From assembly GCA_015067025.1 (NCBI GenBank), contig SVNC01000002.1, forward strand, positions 1 through 64,000: a stretch of 64,000 bases of DNA, read 5' to 3'. Below the pieces are notes generated by a model. That model worked only from the letters and a program-made list of their open reading frames with translations. It did no database searches and was not told where the DNA came from. This document shows, piece after piece, positions 15,373 through 25,336 of the stretch. This DNA comes from Oscillospiraceae bacterium (GTDB lineage: Bacteria; Bacillota; Clostridia; Oscillospirales; Ruminococcaceae). How positions within the stretch are numbered: position 1 is the stretch's first letter; the number at the start of each line of letters is the position of its first letter. The position numbers and the translations under genes were made by a program.

Positions 15373-15966
15373 ATGATATACAGCTTAACAGGAAAAATTT
15401 CGGTGATTGAACAAAATCTTGCCGTTGTTGAATGTGGCGGAGTGGGTTATGCATGTCGTGCTACGGTAAATACTCTTGCTACACTTAAAGTTGACAGCGA
15501 GGCGAGGTTATATACATATATGGCTGTCCGTGAGGATGCTGTGGAGCTTTTTGGTTTTGCGGATTTGCAGGAACTTAACTGTTTTAAGATGCTTATATCT
15601 GTTTCGGGAGTAGGTCCGAAGGCTGCGATATCCATTTTATCAGGTATGACACCTCAGGCGTTTGCGCTTTGTGTTGCTTCAGGCGATAGCAAATCGTTGA
15701 TGTCAGCTCCCGGTATCGGTAAAAAGATCGCTGACAGAATTGTACTTGAACTGAAGGATAAGATTGCAAAAGAAAATCTTTCCGTCAAGAGTGATGCACT
15801 TATACCTGTTGCTACGTCGTCAAATTCTGTGTCAGAGGCGATATCGGCTTTGATGGTGCTTGGATATTCAAATACGGAGGCTACAAAGGCAATAGCAGGT
15901 ATGCCTGCAGACACACCTACGGATGCACTTATTAAAGCGGGACTTAAAAATCTTGCAAAGTTTTGA
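15373..15966 (+). CDS. ruvA: Holliday junction branch migration protein RuvA
   Basis: A 197-residue junction-binding protein that targets the RuvB motor. It has an N-terminal OB fold (MIYSLTGKISVIE), two helix-hairpin-helix motifs (LISVSGVGPKAA and LMSAPGIGKKIADRIV) and a C-terminal RuvB-binding domain (EAISALMVLGYSNTEATKAI). Two ATGs stand in tandem; the second at 15373 is 7 bases from GGAG and is preferred over 15370. Confidence 0.95.
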   Translation: MIYSLTGKISVIEQNLAVVECGGVGYACRATVNTLATLKVDSEARLYTYMAVREDAVELFGFADLQELNCFKMLISVSGVGPKAAISILSGMTPQAFALCVASGDSKSLMSAPGIGKKIADRIVLELKDKIAKENLSVKSDALIPVATSSNSVSEAISALMVLGYSNTEATKAIAGMPADTPTDALIKAGLKNLAKF

Positions 15967-15998
15967 TTAAGTATTATTTTGGAAGGAATTGCGTATAA

Positions 15999-17045
15999 AT
16001 GATTGAAAAAAGCGATTTCACAGAAGGGTATAATGAACCTCGCATAGTAAAACCTGATTTTTCTGAAGAGGATACGGATGTAGAATTCAGCCTTCGTCCT
16101 AAGCATCTTAACGAATATATCGGACAGGAGCAGGTAAAGGAGAATCTTTCAGTTTATATTGAGGCTGCAAGGCGAAGAAACGAAAGTCTTGATCACGTTC
16201 TTTTATATGGTCCTCCGGGGCTTGGCAAAACTACTCTTGCAGGAATTATTGCCAATGAGATGGGTGTTAATATAAAGATCACGTCAGGACCTGCTATTGA
16301 AAAGCCCGGTGAACTTGCGGCACTGCTTACAGGTCTTCAGACAGGCGATGTTCTCTTTGTTGATGAAATACACAGACTGTCCCGTCAGGTAGAGGAAATA
16401 CTTTATCCTGCTCTTGAAGATTGCGTACTTGATATAATGATAGGCAAAGGTCCTTCTGCTCAGTCGATAAGAGTGGATCTTAATCGTTTTACACTTATCG
16501 GTGCAACAACTAGAGCCGGTCAGCTTACCGGTCCGCTTCGTGACAGGTTTGGCGTTATAATGAGACTCGAATTGTACTCTGAAAAAGAACTTTGTGACAT
16601 CATAATGAGAAGTGCCGTCATTCTTGCTATTCCTTGCGAAAGAGAAGGGGCAATGGAGCTTGCAAAGCGTTCAAGAGGTACACCAAGAATAGCGAATAGA
16701 CTTTTAAAGCGTGTAAGAGATTTTGCAGAGGTTATGGGTGATGGCAAAATTACCAAGCAAATGGCTGATATAGCTCTTAATCGTCTTGAAATAGATAAGC
16801 TTGGTCTTGATAGTCTTGATAAGAGATTTTTGAATATGATAATTAAAGGCTATGGCGGAGGTCCGGTAGGACTTGAAACATTAGCATCCGCACTTGGCGA
16901 AGAGGCTGTAACGCTCGAGGATGTATGCGAACCTTATCTTATGCAGCTTGGTTTTATTTCAAGAACACCGAGAGGCAGATGTGCGACAGACCTTGCGTAT
17001 AAGCATTTGGGAATTTTAAAGGATGGTCAGCAGAGATTTGACTGA
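15999..17045 (+). CDS. ruvB: Holliday junction helicase RuvB
   Basis: A 348-residue AAA+ motor that drives branch migration. Walker A is GPPGLGKTT, Walker B is FVDEIHR, sensor 1 is IGATTRAG, and the arginine-finger region follows GPLRDRFG. The winged-helix C terminus ends with [22 protein letters not shown] lies upstream of the ATG. Third gene of ruvCAB. Confidence 0.96.
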   Translation: MIEKSDFTEGYNEPRIVKPDFSEEDTDVEFSLRPKHLNEYIGQEQVKENLSVYIEAARRRNESLDHVLLYGPPGLGKTTLAGIIANEMGVNIKITSGPAIEKPGELAALLTGLQTGDVLFVDEIHRLSRQVEEILYPALEDCVLDIMIGKGPSAQSIRVDLNRFTLIGATTRAGQLTGPLRDRFGVIMRLELYSEKELCDIIMRSAVILAIPCEREGAMELAKRSRGTPRIANRLLKRVRDFAEVMGDGKITKQMADIALNRLEIDKLGLDSLDKRFLNMIIKGYGGGPVGLETLASALGEEAVTLEDVCEPYLMQLGFISRTPRGRCATDLAYKHLGILKDGQQRFD

Positions 17046-17094
17046 CAATGTTTGTGATTGGAACGAAATAAACCTTCTATGAAAGGAAATAGTT

Positions 17095-18450
17095 ATGGGT
17101 AGATTATTTGGTACGGATGGTGCAAGGGGGATAGCGATTACAGAGCTTACCTGTGAGCTTGCAATGAAGATCGGCAGAGCGGCTGCGGTCGTTCTTGCAA
17201 AAAGAGGAACGAAGAAGAACAAAGCAAGAATACTTATAGGAAAAGATACGAGAATTTCATCTGATATTTTAGAATCAGCACTTATTGCAGGTATAACATC
17301 AGTAGGTGCAGACGTTGAGCTTCTCGGTGTTGTGCCTACTCCCGCAGTTGCATATCTTGTGAAATATTACGAGGCTGACGCCGGCGTTATGATATCAGCA
17401 TCGCATAATTCTGTTGAGTATAACGGCATAAAGCTTTTCTCTTCTACAGGCTTCAAGCTCCCTGATGAAGTGGAAAATGAAATAGAATCGCTTGTGCTTG
17501 ATACTCCTGAGAAAATAGACCTTGTAAATGGTAAGGATGTCGGAAGAATTCGTACACTATACGGTGCGGTAAGTGAATATAATGAACATATTCAGTCTAC
17601 AGTTACAGGTAAATTTCAGGGACTTTTAGTTGCTATTGACTGTGCAAACGGAAGTGCCAGTGCAACTGCAGAATCATTGTTTTATAAATTTGGTGCAGAA
17701 GTTATTTATATCAATAAAGATCCGAATGGTCTCAATATCAACGATGAGTGTGGTTCTACACATATGAATAGCCTTATCGAACTTGTAAAACAAAGAGGCT
17801 GTGACGTGGGCTTTGCTTTTGATGGTGATGCAGACAGATGCCTTGCGGTAGATGAAAAGGGAAATATAGTTGACGGTGACAAGCTTATAGCTATCCTTTC
17901 CCGTTATATGAAGGAAAAGGGAACTCTTAAAAACAACACTGCGGTAGTTACTGTTATGAGTAATCTCGGTTTCCATCAGTTTATGAAGAACAACAATATA
18001 AATACCGAATGTACAAAGGTCGGTGACAGATATGTACTCGAAAAGATGCTTGAATGTGATTATAATATAGGCGGAGAGCAGTCAGGACATATAATTCTCC
18101 TTGATCACTGTACTACGGGTGACGGTCAGCTTACGGCAACACAGGTTATGGAGCTTTTATCAAAGTGCAAGCTTCCGCTTTCGAAGCTTGTTGAAGAAAT
18201 ACCTGATTTTCCTCAGCTCCTTATCAACGTCAAGATTACAGAGGATAAGAAGGGTAAATGGGATAAATCAGCTGAAATATTAAAGGTTATAGAGCAGGCT
18301 GAAATAACACTCGGAGCAGATGGAAGAATTCTTGTAAGAGAAAGTGGTACAGAGCCTTTAGTTCGTGTTATGATAGAAGGAAAGAACAACTCGGATGTAA
18401 CCTACTGGACAGAAAGAATTGCTGACGAAATAAGAAAACAGCTTTGCTGA
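17095..18450 (+). CDS. glmM: phosphoglucosamine mutase
   Basis: A 451-residue enzyme converting glucosamine-6-phosphate to glucosamine-1-phosphate for peptidoglycan precursor synthesis. It begins GRLFGTDGARG, carries the phosphoserine loop MISASHN (about residues 99-105), the magnesium loop DGDADR and the phosphate-binding RESGTEPLVRVM near the C terminus. Length is normal. GGAAA lies before the ATG, 49 bp after ruvB. Confidence 0.95.
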   Translation: MGRLFGTDGARGIAITELTCELAMKIGRAAAVVLAKRGTKKNKARILIGKDTRISSDILESALIAGITSVGADVELLGVVPTPAVAYLVKYYEADAGVMISASHNSVEYNGIKLFSSTGFKLPDEVENEIESLVLDTPEKIDLVNGKDVGRIRTLYGAVSEYNEHIQSTVTGKFQGLLVAIDCANGSASATAESLFYKFGAEVIYINKDPNGLNINDECGSTHMNSLIELVKQRGCDVGFAFDGDADRCLAVDEKGNIVDGDKLIAILSRYMKEKGTLKNNTAVVTVMSNLGFHQFMKNNNINTECTKVGDRYVLEKMLECDYNIGGEQSGHIILLDHCTTGDGQLTATQVMELLSKCKLPLSKLVEEIPDFPQLLINVKITEDKKGKWDKSAEILKVIEQAEITLGADGRILVRESGTEPLVRVMIEGKNNSDVTYWTERIADEIRKQLC

Positions 18451-18462
18451 CAGGAGAAATTA

Positions 18463-18798
18463 ATGGCGAAAATAGAATGTGCTTTGCAAGGAAATATTGA
18501 TGAGATATTAAAAGATTTCGATAACGCTGTTATGCAAAGCAGCAGTGCTACTTTGGAGGAAAGCTCTGATTTCAGAGCGGATAACGCAAGATGCATCGTG
18601 CGGGCTTATGAAAGATATAGCTATTTCGGAAAAGGAAGAGTCAGTTTAAATATCGTTTTGTTTCAAAGCGATGAACGTATAAAACTTTCCGCTGTGACTA
18701 CGGGCGGCAGTCAGGCTATGTTTTTTAAACTGAATACGATAGGAGAAAATAGCTTTCTTGACACGATAAGAGAAGTAGTCAGAAAGTACAGTATATAG
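18463..18798 (+). CDS. DUF6054-like protein
   Basis: A 111-residue protein with a C-terminal segment LSAVTTGGSQAMFFKLNTIGENSFL that matches my recollection of the DUF6054 family found in clostridia. No catalytic motif, membrane helix or signal peptide is seen. It sits 12 bp after glmM and 8 bp before a methyltransferase gene, with GGAG before its ATG, so it belongs to the operon. Function unknown. Confidence 0.65.
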   Translation: MAKIECALQGNIDEILKDFDNAVMQSSSATLEESSDFRADNARCIVRAYERYSYFGKGRVSLNIVLFQSDERIKLSAVTTGGSQAMFFKLNTIGENSFLDTIREVVRKYSI

Positions 18799-18806
18799 GA
18801 TATTAT

Positions 18807-19673
18807 ATGAGAATAGCAAAAAACTGGACGGATTACCGTCTTATAGATGCTTCTAAGGGACAGCGTCTTGAAAAATGGGGAGATGTTACCCTTGTAAGAC
18901 CTGATCCACAGATTATATGGGAAAATCCCAATCCGTCACCCTTATGGAATAAGGCTGATGCGGTATACCATCGTTCGTCAAGTGGTGGTGGCAGTTGGGA
19001 ATACAAAAGAAAGCTCCCTGAGAGCTGGAATATTGGCTACAACGGTCTTACCTTTATGGTAAAGCCTACGGGATTTAAGCATACAGGTCTCTTTCCTGAA
19101 CAGGCAGTAAACTGGGATCTGTGTTCTGAACTTATAAAAAATGCTGGAAGACCGATAAACGTGCTTAATATGTTTGCTTACACGGGCGGTGCAACACTTG
19201 CTTGTGCAAAGGCAGGAGCAAAAGTCTGCCACCTTGATGCAGTAAAGGGTATGGTTGACTGGGGAAGAAATAACGCTGCTTTAAGCGGACTTTCTGATAA
19301 GCCTATAAGATGGATAGTCGATGATGCAACAAAATTCTTAGGCAGAGAGATACGCAGGGGAAATAGATATGATGGTATCATCATGGACCCTCCGAGCTAC
19401 GGCAGAGGAACAAACGGTGAAATGTGGCGACTTGAAGATAACATCTATGATTTTATGATGATGTGTACGCAGGTGCTTTCTGAAAAACCGTTGTTTGTAC
19501 TTCTTAATAGTTATACAACCGGTTTATCTTCGTCTGTTATGGCATATCTTATGCAGATGACGATTGGTCAGAAATATAAGATAAAGGTAGTTTCAGAAGA
19601 AATCGGATTACCTGTTGAAAGTACAGGGCTTGCGGTTCCTGCGGGTAGTACAGCTATAGTATATTTTGAGTGA
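18807..19673 (+). CDS. class I SAM-dependent methyltransferase (RlmI/RlmK-like)
   Basis: A 288-residue methyltransferase. The SAM-binding motif is NMFAYTGGATLACAKAGA, and the catalytic motif is IIMDPPSYGRG, a DPPSY form typical of 23S rRNA base methyltransferases of the RlmK/RlmI kind. The N-terminal PUA domain of RlmI is absent, so the exact target is uncertain. It is followed after 21 bp by ecfA1. Confidence 0.8.
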   Translation: MRIAKNWTDYRLIDASKGQRLEKWGDVTLVRPDPQIIWENPNPSPLWNKADAVYHRSSSGGGSWEYKRKLPESWNIGYNGLTFMVKPTGFKHTGLFPEQAVNWDLCSELIKNAGRPINVLNMFAYTGGATLACAKAGAKVCHLDAVKGMVDWGRNNAALSGLSDKPIRWIVDDATKFLGREIRRGNRYDGIIMDPPSYGRGTNGEMWRLEDNIYDFMMMCTQVLSEKPLFVLLNSYTTGLSSSVMAYLMQMTIGQKYKIKVVSEEIGLPVESTGLAVPAGSTAIVYFE

Positions 19674-19694
19674 TACTCAAAAGGAGAACAGAAC

Positions 19695-20567
19695 TTGGAA
19701 GGAATAATTAATACAGAGAATCTTGTCTTCGAATATTCAGTATACGATGAGAATGGCGACGAAGTTGACAAAAACCGCGTGCTTCAGGATATTACTCTGC
19801 AGATAAAAGAGGGTGGATTTGTAGCAGTTCTCGGTCATAACGGAAGTGGTAAATCTACTCTTGCAAAGCATTTTAATGGTATTTTGCTGCCGACAGAAGG
19901 CAAGGTGCTTATAGATGGCATAGATTCTACCGATGAAAGCAGAATATATGATATAAGACAGACAGTAGGCATGGTTTTTCAGAATCCCGATAATCAGATT
20001 GTGGCAACTATAGTTGAAGAAGATGTGGCCTTTGCACTTGAAAATTTAGGAGTAGAGCCGAAAGAAATCCGCAGACGTGTAGATGAAGCACTGAAAATCG
20101 TTGATATGTATCATTACAGAGAACACGCTCCTCATCAGCTTTCAGGCGGTCAGAAGCAGAGAATTGCTATTGCAGGCATCATTGCAATGCGACCCAGATG
20201 TATCGTAATGGATGAGCCGACAGCGATGCTTGACCCAAAAGGCAGAAAAGAAATTATGGCTACTATAAAGGCTCTTAATAAAGAGCACGGAATAACCGTA
20301 GTTCTTATAACTCACTATATGGAAGAAGCGGCTCAGGCGGACAGGGTAATTGTTATTGACAAGGGCGAGATATTACTTGATGACGTACCTAAGAAAATAT
20401 TTTCTCAGGTTGAACTTCTGAAAAGTGTCGGACTTGATGTTCCGCAGGCTACAGAGCTTATGTATGATTTAAGACAATGTGGTGTCGATGCACCTCCGGA
20501 TATAATTGATGTGGATGAATGTGCTGAATATCTTTACAGACTTTTATCCGATAAGGAACAGAAATGA
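19695..20567 (+). CDS. ecfA1: energy-coupling factor ATPase EcfA1
   Basis: A 290-residue ATPase of the shared ECF vitamin/metal import module. The start is TTG, supported by AAGGAG 9 bases upstream. Walker A is GHNGSGKST, signature LSGGQKQR, Walker [12 protein letters not shown]-loop ITHYMEE. The gene overlaps ecfA2 by 4 bp, as usual for this operon. Confidence 0.93.
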   Translation: MEGIINTENLVFEYSVYDENGDEVDKNRVLQDITLQIKEGGFVAVLGHNGSGKSTLAKHFNGILLPTEGKVLIDGIDSTDESRIYDIRQTVGMVFQNPDNQIVATIVEEDVAFALENLGVEPKEIRRRVDEALKIVDMYHYREHAPHQLSGGQKQRIAIAGIIAMRPRCIVMDEPTAMLDPKGRKEIMATIKALNKEHGITVVLITHYMEEAAQADRVIVIDKGEILLDDVPKKIFSQVELLKSVGLDVPQATELMYDLRQCGVDAPPDIIDVDECAEYLYRLLSDKEQK

Positions 20568-21412
20568 ATGTTATTGAATTAAGAAATCTGACCCATAAGT
20601 ACAGTGCAGGAACTCCTTTTGAGCATATAGCTGTTGATAACGTCAACTTAGAAATTGAAAAAGGAGAATTCTGCGGAATAATCGGACATACCGGTAGCGG
20701 TAAGTCAACTCTTATTCAACATCTGAATGGGCTTATAAAACCCACATCGGGAGAAGTGCTTATAGATGGTAAGAACATCTGGAGCAAAGACGTAAATATA
20801 AAGGATATCCGCTTTAAAGTAGGTCTTGTTTTTCAGTATTCAGAGCATCAGCTTTTTGAAGAAACTGTATATAAGGATATAGCCTATGGTCCTAAGAATA
20901 TGGGGCTTGATAAGGACGAAATAGATAAACGTGTTCGTCAGGCAGCTGAGGATATGGGGATTAAGCAAGAGCTTTTAGAACGTTCGCCTTTCGATCTTTC
21001 AGGCGGTCAGAAAAGACGAGTAGCACTTGCAGGTGTAATGGCTATGAAGCCTGAAATACTGATACTTGATGAGCCGGCAGCAGGACTTGATCCGGTTGGC
21101 AGAGAAAAAGTGCTTACAAAGATAAAGGATTATCACGAAAAATACGGAACAACTATTCTTTTGGTATCTCACTCAATGGAGGATATCGTAAAGTATTCAA
21201 AAACAGTACTTGTTATGAATAAAGGCAAGATATTTTGTCATCAGGATACTGATAAGGTCTTTTCAAGACAGGATGAAATACTCGGAATAGGTCTTGATGT
21301 TCCACAGGTTACAAAGGTCATTATAAAGCTAAGAGAGCTTGGTATAGATCTCGGTAATGATATATATACGATAGAAAGAGCAAAAGAAAGAATTTTAAAT
21401 TATCTTAGATAA
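20564..21412 (+). CDS. ecfA2: energy-coupling factor ATPase EcfA2
   Basis: A 282-residue partner ATPase. Walker A is [10 protein letters not shown]-loop [13 protein letters not shown] (the QLFE form typical of EcfA2), signature LSGGQKRR, Walker [12 protein letters not shown]. It pairs with EcfA1 and sits on EcfT. Translational coupling to ecfA1 through an ATGA overlap. Confidence 0.93.
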   Translation: MNVIELRNLTHKYSAGTPFEHIAVDNVNLEIEKGEFCGIIGHTGSGKSTLIQHLNGLIKPTSGEVLIDGKNIWSKDVNIKDIRFKVGLVFQYSEHQLFEETVYKDIAYGPKNMGLDKDEIDKRVRQAAEDMGIKQELLERSPFDLSGGQKRRVALAGVMAMKPEILILDEPAAGLDPVGREKVLTKIKDYHEKYGTTILLVSHSMEDIVKYSKTVLVMNKGKIFCHQDTDKVFSRQDEILGIGLDVPQVTKVIIKLRELGIDLGNDIYTIERAKERILNYLR

Positions 21413-21422
21413 AAGGAACGAT

Positions 21423-22244
21423 ATGTTAAAGGATATAACGATTGGGCAATATTTCCCGGGAAAATCAATCGTACATCGGTTGGACAGCAGATTCAAGATT
21501 ATTCTCGACATACTTTATGTAGTTATGCTGTTTATGGCAGGAAATTTTTATTCTCTTGCCGTTGCAGGAGTTTTTATGCTGATAATATATATGTTATCGA
21601 ATATCAGCTTTAAACTTATATTCAAGAGTCTTCGGCCTATTTTTCCTATAATACTTTTCACCTGTCTGCTTAATCTCTTTTTTATAAAAGGAGAAGGTGA
21701 GCCGGTAATTAGCTTCTGGTTTATAAATATTTATATGGAAGGACTTACAACTTCATTGTTTATGACGATAAGGATTGTTTTCCTTATCATAGGAATGTCA
21801 CTTCTGACCTATACAACGTCTCCGATTGCGCTTACAGATGCGATCGAAAGTCTTTTTTCACCACTCAAGAAGATACATTTTCCCGTTCATGAGCTTGCGA
21901 TGATGATGACGATTGCACTCAGATTTATTCCGACGCTAATTGAGGAAACGGATAAAATAATGGCAGCTCAGAAGGCGAGAGGTGCTGATCTTGATACGGG
22001 AGGACTTGTAAAAAAAGCTAAGGCACTCGTACCTGTGCTTATACCGTTGTTTGTTTCTGCATTTAAAAGAGCAAACGAACTGGCTCTTGCTATGGAATGC
22101 AGATGTTATCGTGGCGGAGAAGGTAGAACAAGAATAAAGCAGCTTAAGTCAGGACTGAAGGACTATATTGCTTTGCTGATATTTGCTCTTGTGCTGACAG
22201 GAGTTATATTATTAAATATATATATTCCTGTTTTAGGTCTTTAA
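21423..22244 (+). CDS. ecfT: energy-coupling factor transmembrane protein EcfT
   Basis: A 273-residue scaffold membrane protein with about five to six helices. The cytoplasmic coupling motifs appear as AAQKARGAD and a second Ala-Arg-Gly-type box, AMECRCYRGGEGRT. It starts 10 bp after ecfA2. S-components are not encoded here apart from the possibly similar Gx protein at 12746-13282, so this is the shared group II module. Confidence 0.93.
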   Translation: MLKDITIGQYFPGKSIVHRLDSRFKIILDILYVVMLFMAGNFYSLAVAGVFMLIIYMLSNISFKLIFKSLRPIFPIILFTCLLNLFFIKGEGEPVISFWFINIYMEGLTTSLFMTIRIVFLIIGMSLLTYTTSPIALTDAIESLFSPLKKIHFPVHELAMMMTIALRFIPTLIEETDKIMAAQKARGADLDTGGLVKKAKALVPVLIPLFVSAFKRANELALAMECRCYRGGEGRTRIKQLKSGLKDYIALLIFALVLTGVILLNIYIPVLGL

Positions 22245-22255
22245 GGGTGGCTTAT

Positions 22256-22996
22256 ATGCGTAATTTAAAGGTAATGATGTCTTATAACGGTGCTTCATAT
22301 CACGGTTATCAGATACAGAATAATGCGAATAGTATACAGCAGACAGTAGAAGATGCGATAAAAACTCTCATAGGGGAAAAGATTACTATAAACGGATGTT
22401 CCCGCACAGATACAGGAGTTCACGCTAAAGGTTTTGTTTTTAATTTCAAGACCGAAAACAGTATACCTTGTTCAGGGTTTACGAAAGGTATGAATGCACT
22501 ACTGCCGACAGATATTGCTATACTTTCCTGTGAGGAAGTTGATGACAGTTTTCACGCGAGATTTGACAGCAAGGGAAAAGAGTATCTGTACAGAATAAAC
22601 TGTTCAGACGTCAGAGATGTGTTTGCGGAAAATTTAGCACTTCATTATCCGTATAAGCTTGATGTTGATAAAATGAGAGAAGCCGCTAAACTTATGTGTG
22701 GTATTCATGATTTTGCAGCATTTTGTAAATCGGAGGCCAAAGAGCATCTCGCTACAACCGTAAGAACTGTTTATTCTATAGACGTCAAGGAAAAGGGCAA
22801 CTATGTTGAAGTATATGTCAGTGGAGACGGCTTTCTTCATAATATGGTGAGAATAATAGTCGGCACTTTGATATATATAAGCGAAGGAAAACGCACAGAG
22901 CGGGATATTATCAATGCTCTTGAAACAGGCGACAGAGAACTTGCCGGAAAAACGGTAGCCCCAGGCGGACTTTATCTGAATAAGGTTTTTTATTGA
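22256..22996 (+). CDS. truA: tRNA pseudouridine(38-40) synthase TruA
   Basis: A 246-residue enzyme that isomerises uridines in the anticodon arm. The catalytic Asp is in CSRTDTGVHA. Other family segments are SYNGASYHGYQ and NMVRIIVGTLI. The ATG at 22256 is preferred to a GTG at 22247 because AAGGGTGG lies 5 bases before it. It starts 11 bp after ecfT, an order seen often in Firmicutes. Confidence 0.93.
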   Translation: MRNLKVMMSYNGASYHGYQIQNNANSIQQTVEDAIKTLIGEKITINGCSRTDTGVHAKGFVFNFKTENSIPCSGFTKGMNALLPTDIAILSCEEVDDSFHARFDSKGKEYLYRINCSDVRDVFAENLALHYPYKLDVDKMREAAKLMCGIHDFAAFCKSEAKEHLATTVRTVYSIDVKEKGNYVEVYVSGDGFLHNMVRIIVGTLIYISEGKRTERDIINALETGDRELAGKTVAPGGLYLNKVFY

Positions 22997-23013
22997 AAAG
23001 GATGTGATGTATC

Positions 23014-24195
23014 CTGAAGGTACATGAAATTTCAACTGAAAAAAATACCGATATAGGTGATATAAAAGAATATAAAAGAAAAGAAAAAAACAAGAAGCAC
23101 ATAAGATTTCTTATAATTGTTATAGTTTTAGCGGTGGCTGGAATTCTCGTTTATCTCAATAGAGATACGATATTTGAACCGCTCAGAGGAATTTTTTCGA
23201 GAGTTACGACTACAACAGATGACGAGGCGGGTTTCCCTGTAAATATGCCTTCAAGTACTGATTATAAATTTAATTGTCTTGGAGATGGCTTTTCCTTGCT
23301 GACGGATACCTACCTTTACACTTACAATGGTGAAGGTGTTCAGAATTTTGCATTACAGCACGGATATGTAAATCCTGTTTGTGATACTAATTCAAAAAGA
23401 GTGCTTATATACGATAAAGGCGGCTCTGATTTTGCACTTTATAACAGGACGAGTGAAATATATAAACAAAGTATAGAAGACGAAGTTATTGTTAGTGCTT
23501 TTTTAAGCGAAAATGAATATTCAGCCATTGTTACAAGCGGTGGTCATTATTCCAATGTGATTTATATTTATAACGGAAACGGAGAAGAACTGGACGTATA
23601 TAAATATATAGATGAAAAAGTTATGCAGATTGCTTTCTCTCCTGATGAAAGATATTTGTATGTAGCCCTTGCTAAGTCGCAAGAAGGCGATATTGTTACC
23701 AGAGTATCAAAGTACGAGATTGGTAATGACGAAGGGCATCTATGGAACTGCGAAATTACTGACAGCATTTCCTTTGAACTTTCGTTTACAAATGACAAAG
23801 TTTTGGTGATTACCGATGAAAAAATTACATCTGTAAATTCAGCAGATGGTACGGTTTTATCTTCTTATGAATATAAAGGAACGTTAAACGATTATTATAT
23901 CGAAAACTCTAACTGTGTATTGATCCTCCGAAATAATTCGGAAAAAAGCAAAATTCTTATGATGGATGATAGCTGTTCTGTTGTAGCAGATATATCTACT
24001 GATGATAAGATAAAAGATGTAGCAATTGATGATGAGAAAGTTGTCGTTCTAACGAGTAAAGGTGTTGTTTTATATGATATGAATCTTGATATGATTTCAA
24101 ATCGGGATTTTGAAGACGAGTATATTCAAATGATAAAGAACGGCTCGAACCTTTTACTTATGGGTGGCAGTCATATTGATTGCATAAAAATATGA
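23014..24195 (+). CDS. membrane-anchored beta-propeller-like protein (DUF5711-like), unusual start
   Basis: The in-frame GTG at 23134 falls in the middle of a membrane helix. Extending upstream the frame stays open to a TGA at 23005 and encodes a charged tail (KEYKRKEKNKKH) just before the helix RFLIIVIVLAVAGILVYL, exactly what a membrane anchor needs. No ATG, GTG or TTG exists in that extension; the best candidate is CTG at 23014, with AAAAGGA about 10 bases before it, or ATC at 23011. The ~393-residue protein then has an extracytoplasmic domain of repeated beta strands resembling DUF5711 proteins, which accompany cvpA in clostridia. Function unknown. Confidence 0.65.
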   Translation: MKVHEISTEKNTDIGDIKEYKRKEKNKKHIRFLIIVIVLAVAGILVYLNRDTIFEPLRGIFSRVTTTTDDEAGFPVNMPSSTDYKFNCLGDGFSLLTDTYLYTYNGEGVQNFALQHGYVNPVCDTNSKRVLIYDKGGSDFALYNRTSEIYKQSIEDEVIVSAFLSENEYSAIVTSGGHYSNVIYIYNGNGEELDVYKYIDEKVMQIAFSPDERYLYVALAKSQEGDIVTRVSKYEIGNDEGHLWNCEITDSISFELSFTNDKVLVITDEKITSVNSADGTVLSSYEYKGTLNDYYIENSNCVLILRNNSEKSKILMMDDSCSVVADISTDDKIKDVAIDDEKVVVLTSKGVVLYDMNLDMISNRDFEDEYIQMIKNGSNLLLMGGSHIDCIKI

Positions 24196-24219
24196 CGGAA
24201 ACGGAAAGGAAAATTAATT

Positions 24220-25257
24220 ATGGGAACTGAATTTTTCTGGTTTTATGACGTAATTCTTATTGCTGTAGTTATAGGAATGATTTTTTTGGGAGTCAAGCGT
24301 GGTTTTGTGCGTATGCTCCTTAGCCTTGTGTCTGTTGCAGTTGCGTTTGTTGCAGCACTTATAATCAGTGATAGTGTTTCCTCCTGGATTTATGAATCGT
24401 TTGTTGAACAAAATTTAAAGACAAGCATAACTGATACAGTAAATGACGCCATTGGAGAAAATGTAGTTACTCAACTGACCAAAGTGGATATGGATAAGGC
24501 AATTATAGGAGGAAAGTCGGTTTCTTCTATGGATAACACACTTAAAGTCGATGATGCAGGAAAGATTACTATCGATTTAAGCTCTGTAGATCTATCAAAG
24601 ACGGGCATAGAAAAAATTGATCTTACATCCTTAGGTTTTGATAAGAATACAGATTATTCTTCTATCAAAATCGGCAAGGTTCAGATTTATGAAGCTGCTG
24701 TAAAGGAACACGGACTCGGAAACATTATACTAGCACAGGTTATTTCCGACAGGATAATGAATACAAGCTTTGGCAATGCACTGAAGGATATCGTAAAAAC
24801 GATTGACAATGCACTTCCGTTCATCGGACTTGATGAGAACATGCTCAGTCAAGTGGACAATACACTTTTATCTGATCTTGTTATCAGTTTGTTAAGGTCC
24901 GGAGGAAACCCGGGGCAATCCGTTCTTGACAATATTGTAAAGCCTGTGGTGCTTATACCTATGAGAACGCTCATATTTATAATCCTCTTTGTTATAATAA
25001 GCATCCTGCTTTCTTTTGTAATCAAGGCAACATCGCTTATAAACAAGATTCCTCTTATCGGAACGTTAAACGAATTTTTAGGTGCTATAATGGGTCTTGT
25101 TCATGGTGTTATTGTGATATTCGTGATTGTTATCGTTCTTAATATGATAATCACATTAACAGAAAATTCGCTTATTTTCCTTAATGAATCAACTATAGAT
25201 AAGTCTTTTGTCTTCAGTTGGATATATAATTTTAAATTTCTTGATTTTCTGAAATAA
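24220..25257 (+). CDS. CvpA family membrane protein
   Basis: A 345-residue protein with CvpA features: N-terminal helices with GVKRGFVRMLLSLVSVAVAFVAAL, a long extracytoplasmic insert, and C-terminal helices (LIFIILFVIISILLSFVI, LGAIMGLVHGVIVIFVIVIVLN). CvpA proteins are linked to toxin production, envelope stress and peptidoglycan work, without a proven biochemical role. GGAAAGGAAAAT precedes the ATG. The inverted repeat ATTTTCTGAA/TTCAGAAAAT at 25243-25270 overlaps its end and may attenuate transcription. Confidence 0.8.
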   Translation: MGTEFFWFYDVILIAVVIGMIFLGVKRGFVRMLLSLVSVAVAFVAALIISDSVSSWIYESFVEQNLKTSITDTVNDAIGENVVTQLTKVDMDKAIIGGKSVSSMDNTLKVDDAGKITIDLSSVDLSKTGIEKIDLTSLGFDKNTDYSSIKIGKVQIYEAAVKEHGLGNIILAQVISDRIMNTSFGNALKDIVKTIDNALPFIGLDENMLSQVDNTLLSDLVISLLRSGGNPGQSVLDNIVKPVVLIPMRTLIFIILFVIISILLSFVIKATSLINKIPLIGTLNEFLGAIMGLVHGVIVIFVIVIVLNMIITLTENSLIFLNESTIDKSFVFSWIYNFKFLDFLK

Positions 25258-25336
25258 GAATTCAGAAAATATAGATATTCGCTTAATAAATATAGTGTAG
25301 AATAAAAGATAAACAGAAAAAGAAAGGTTGATGATT

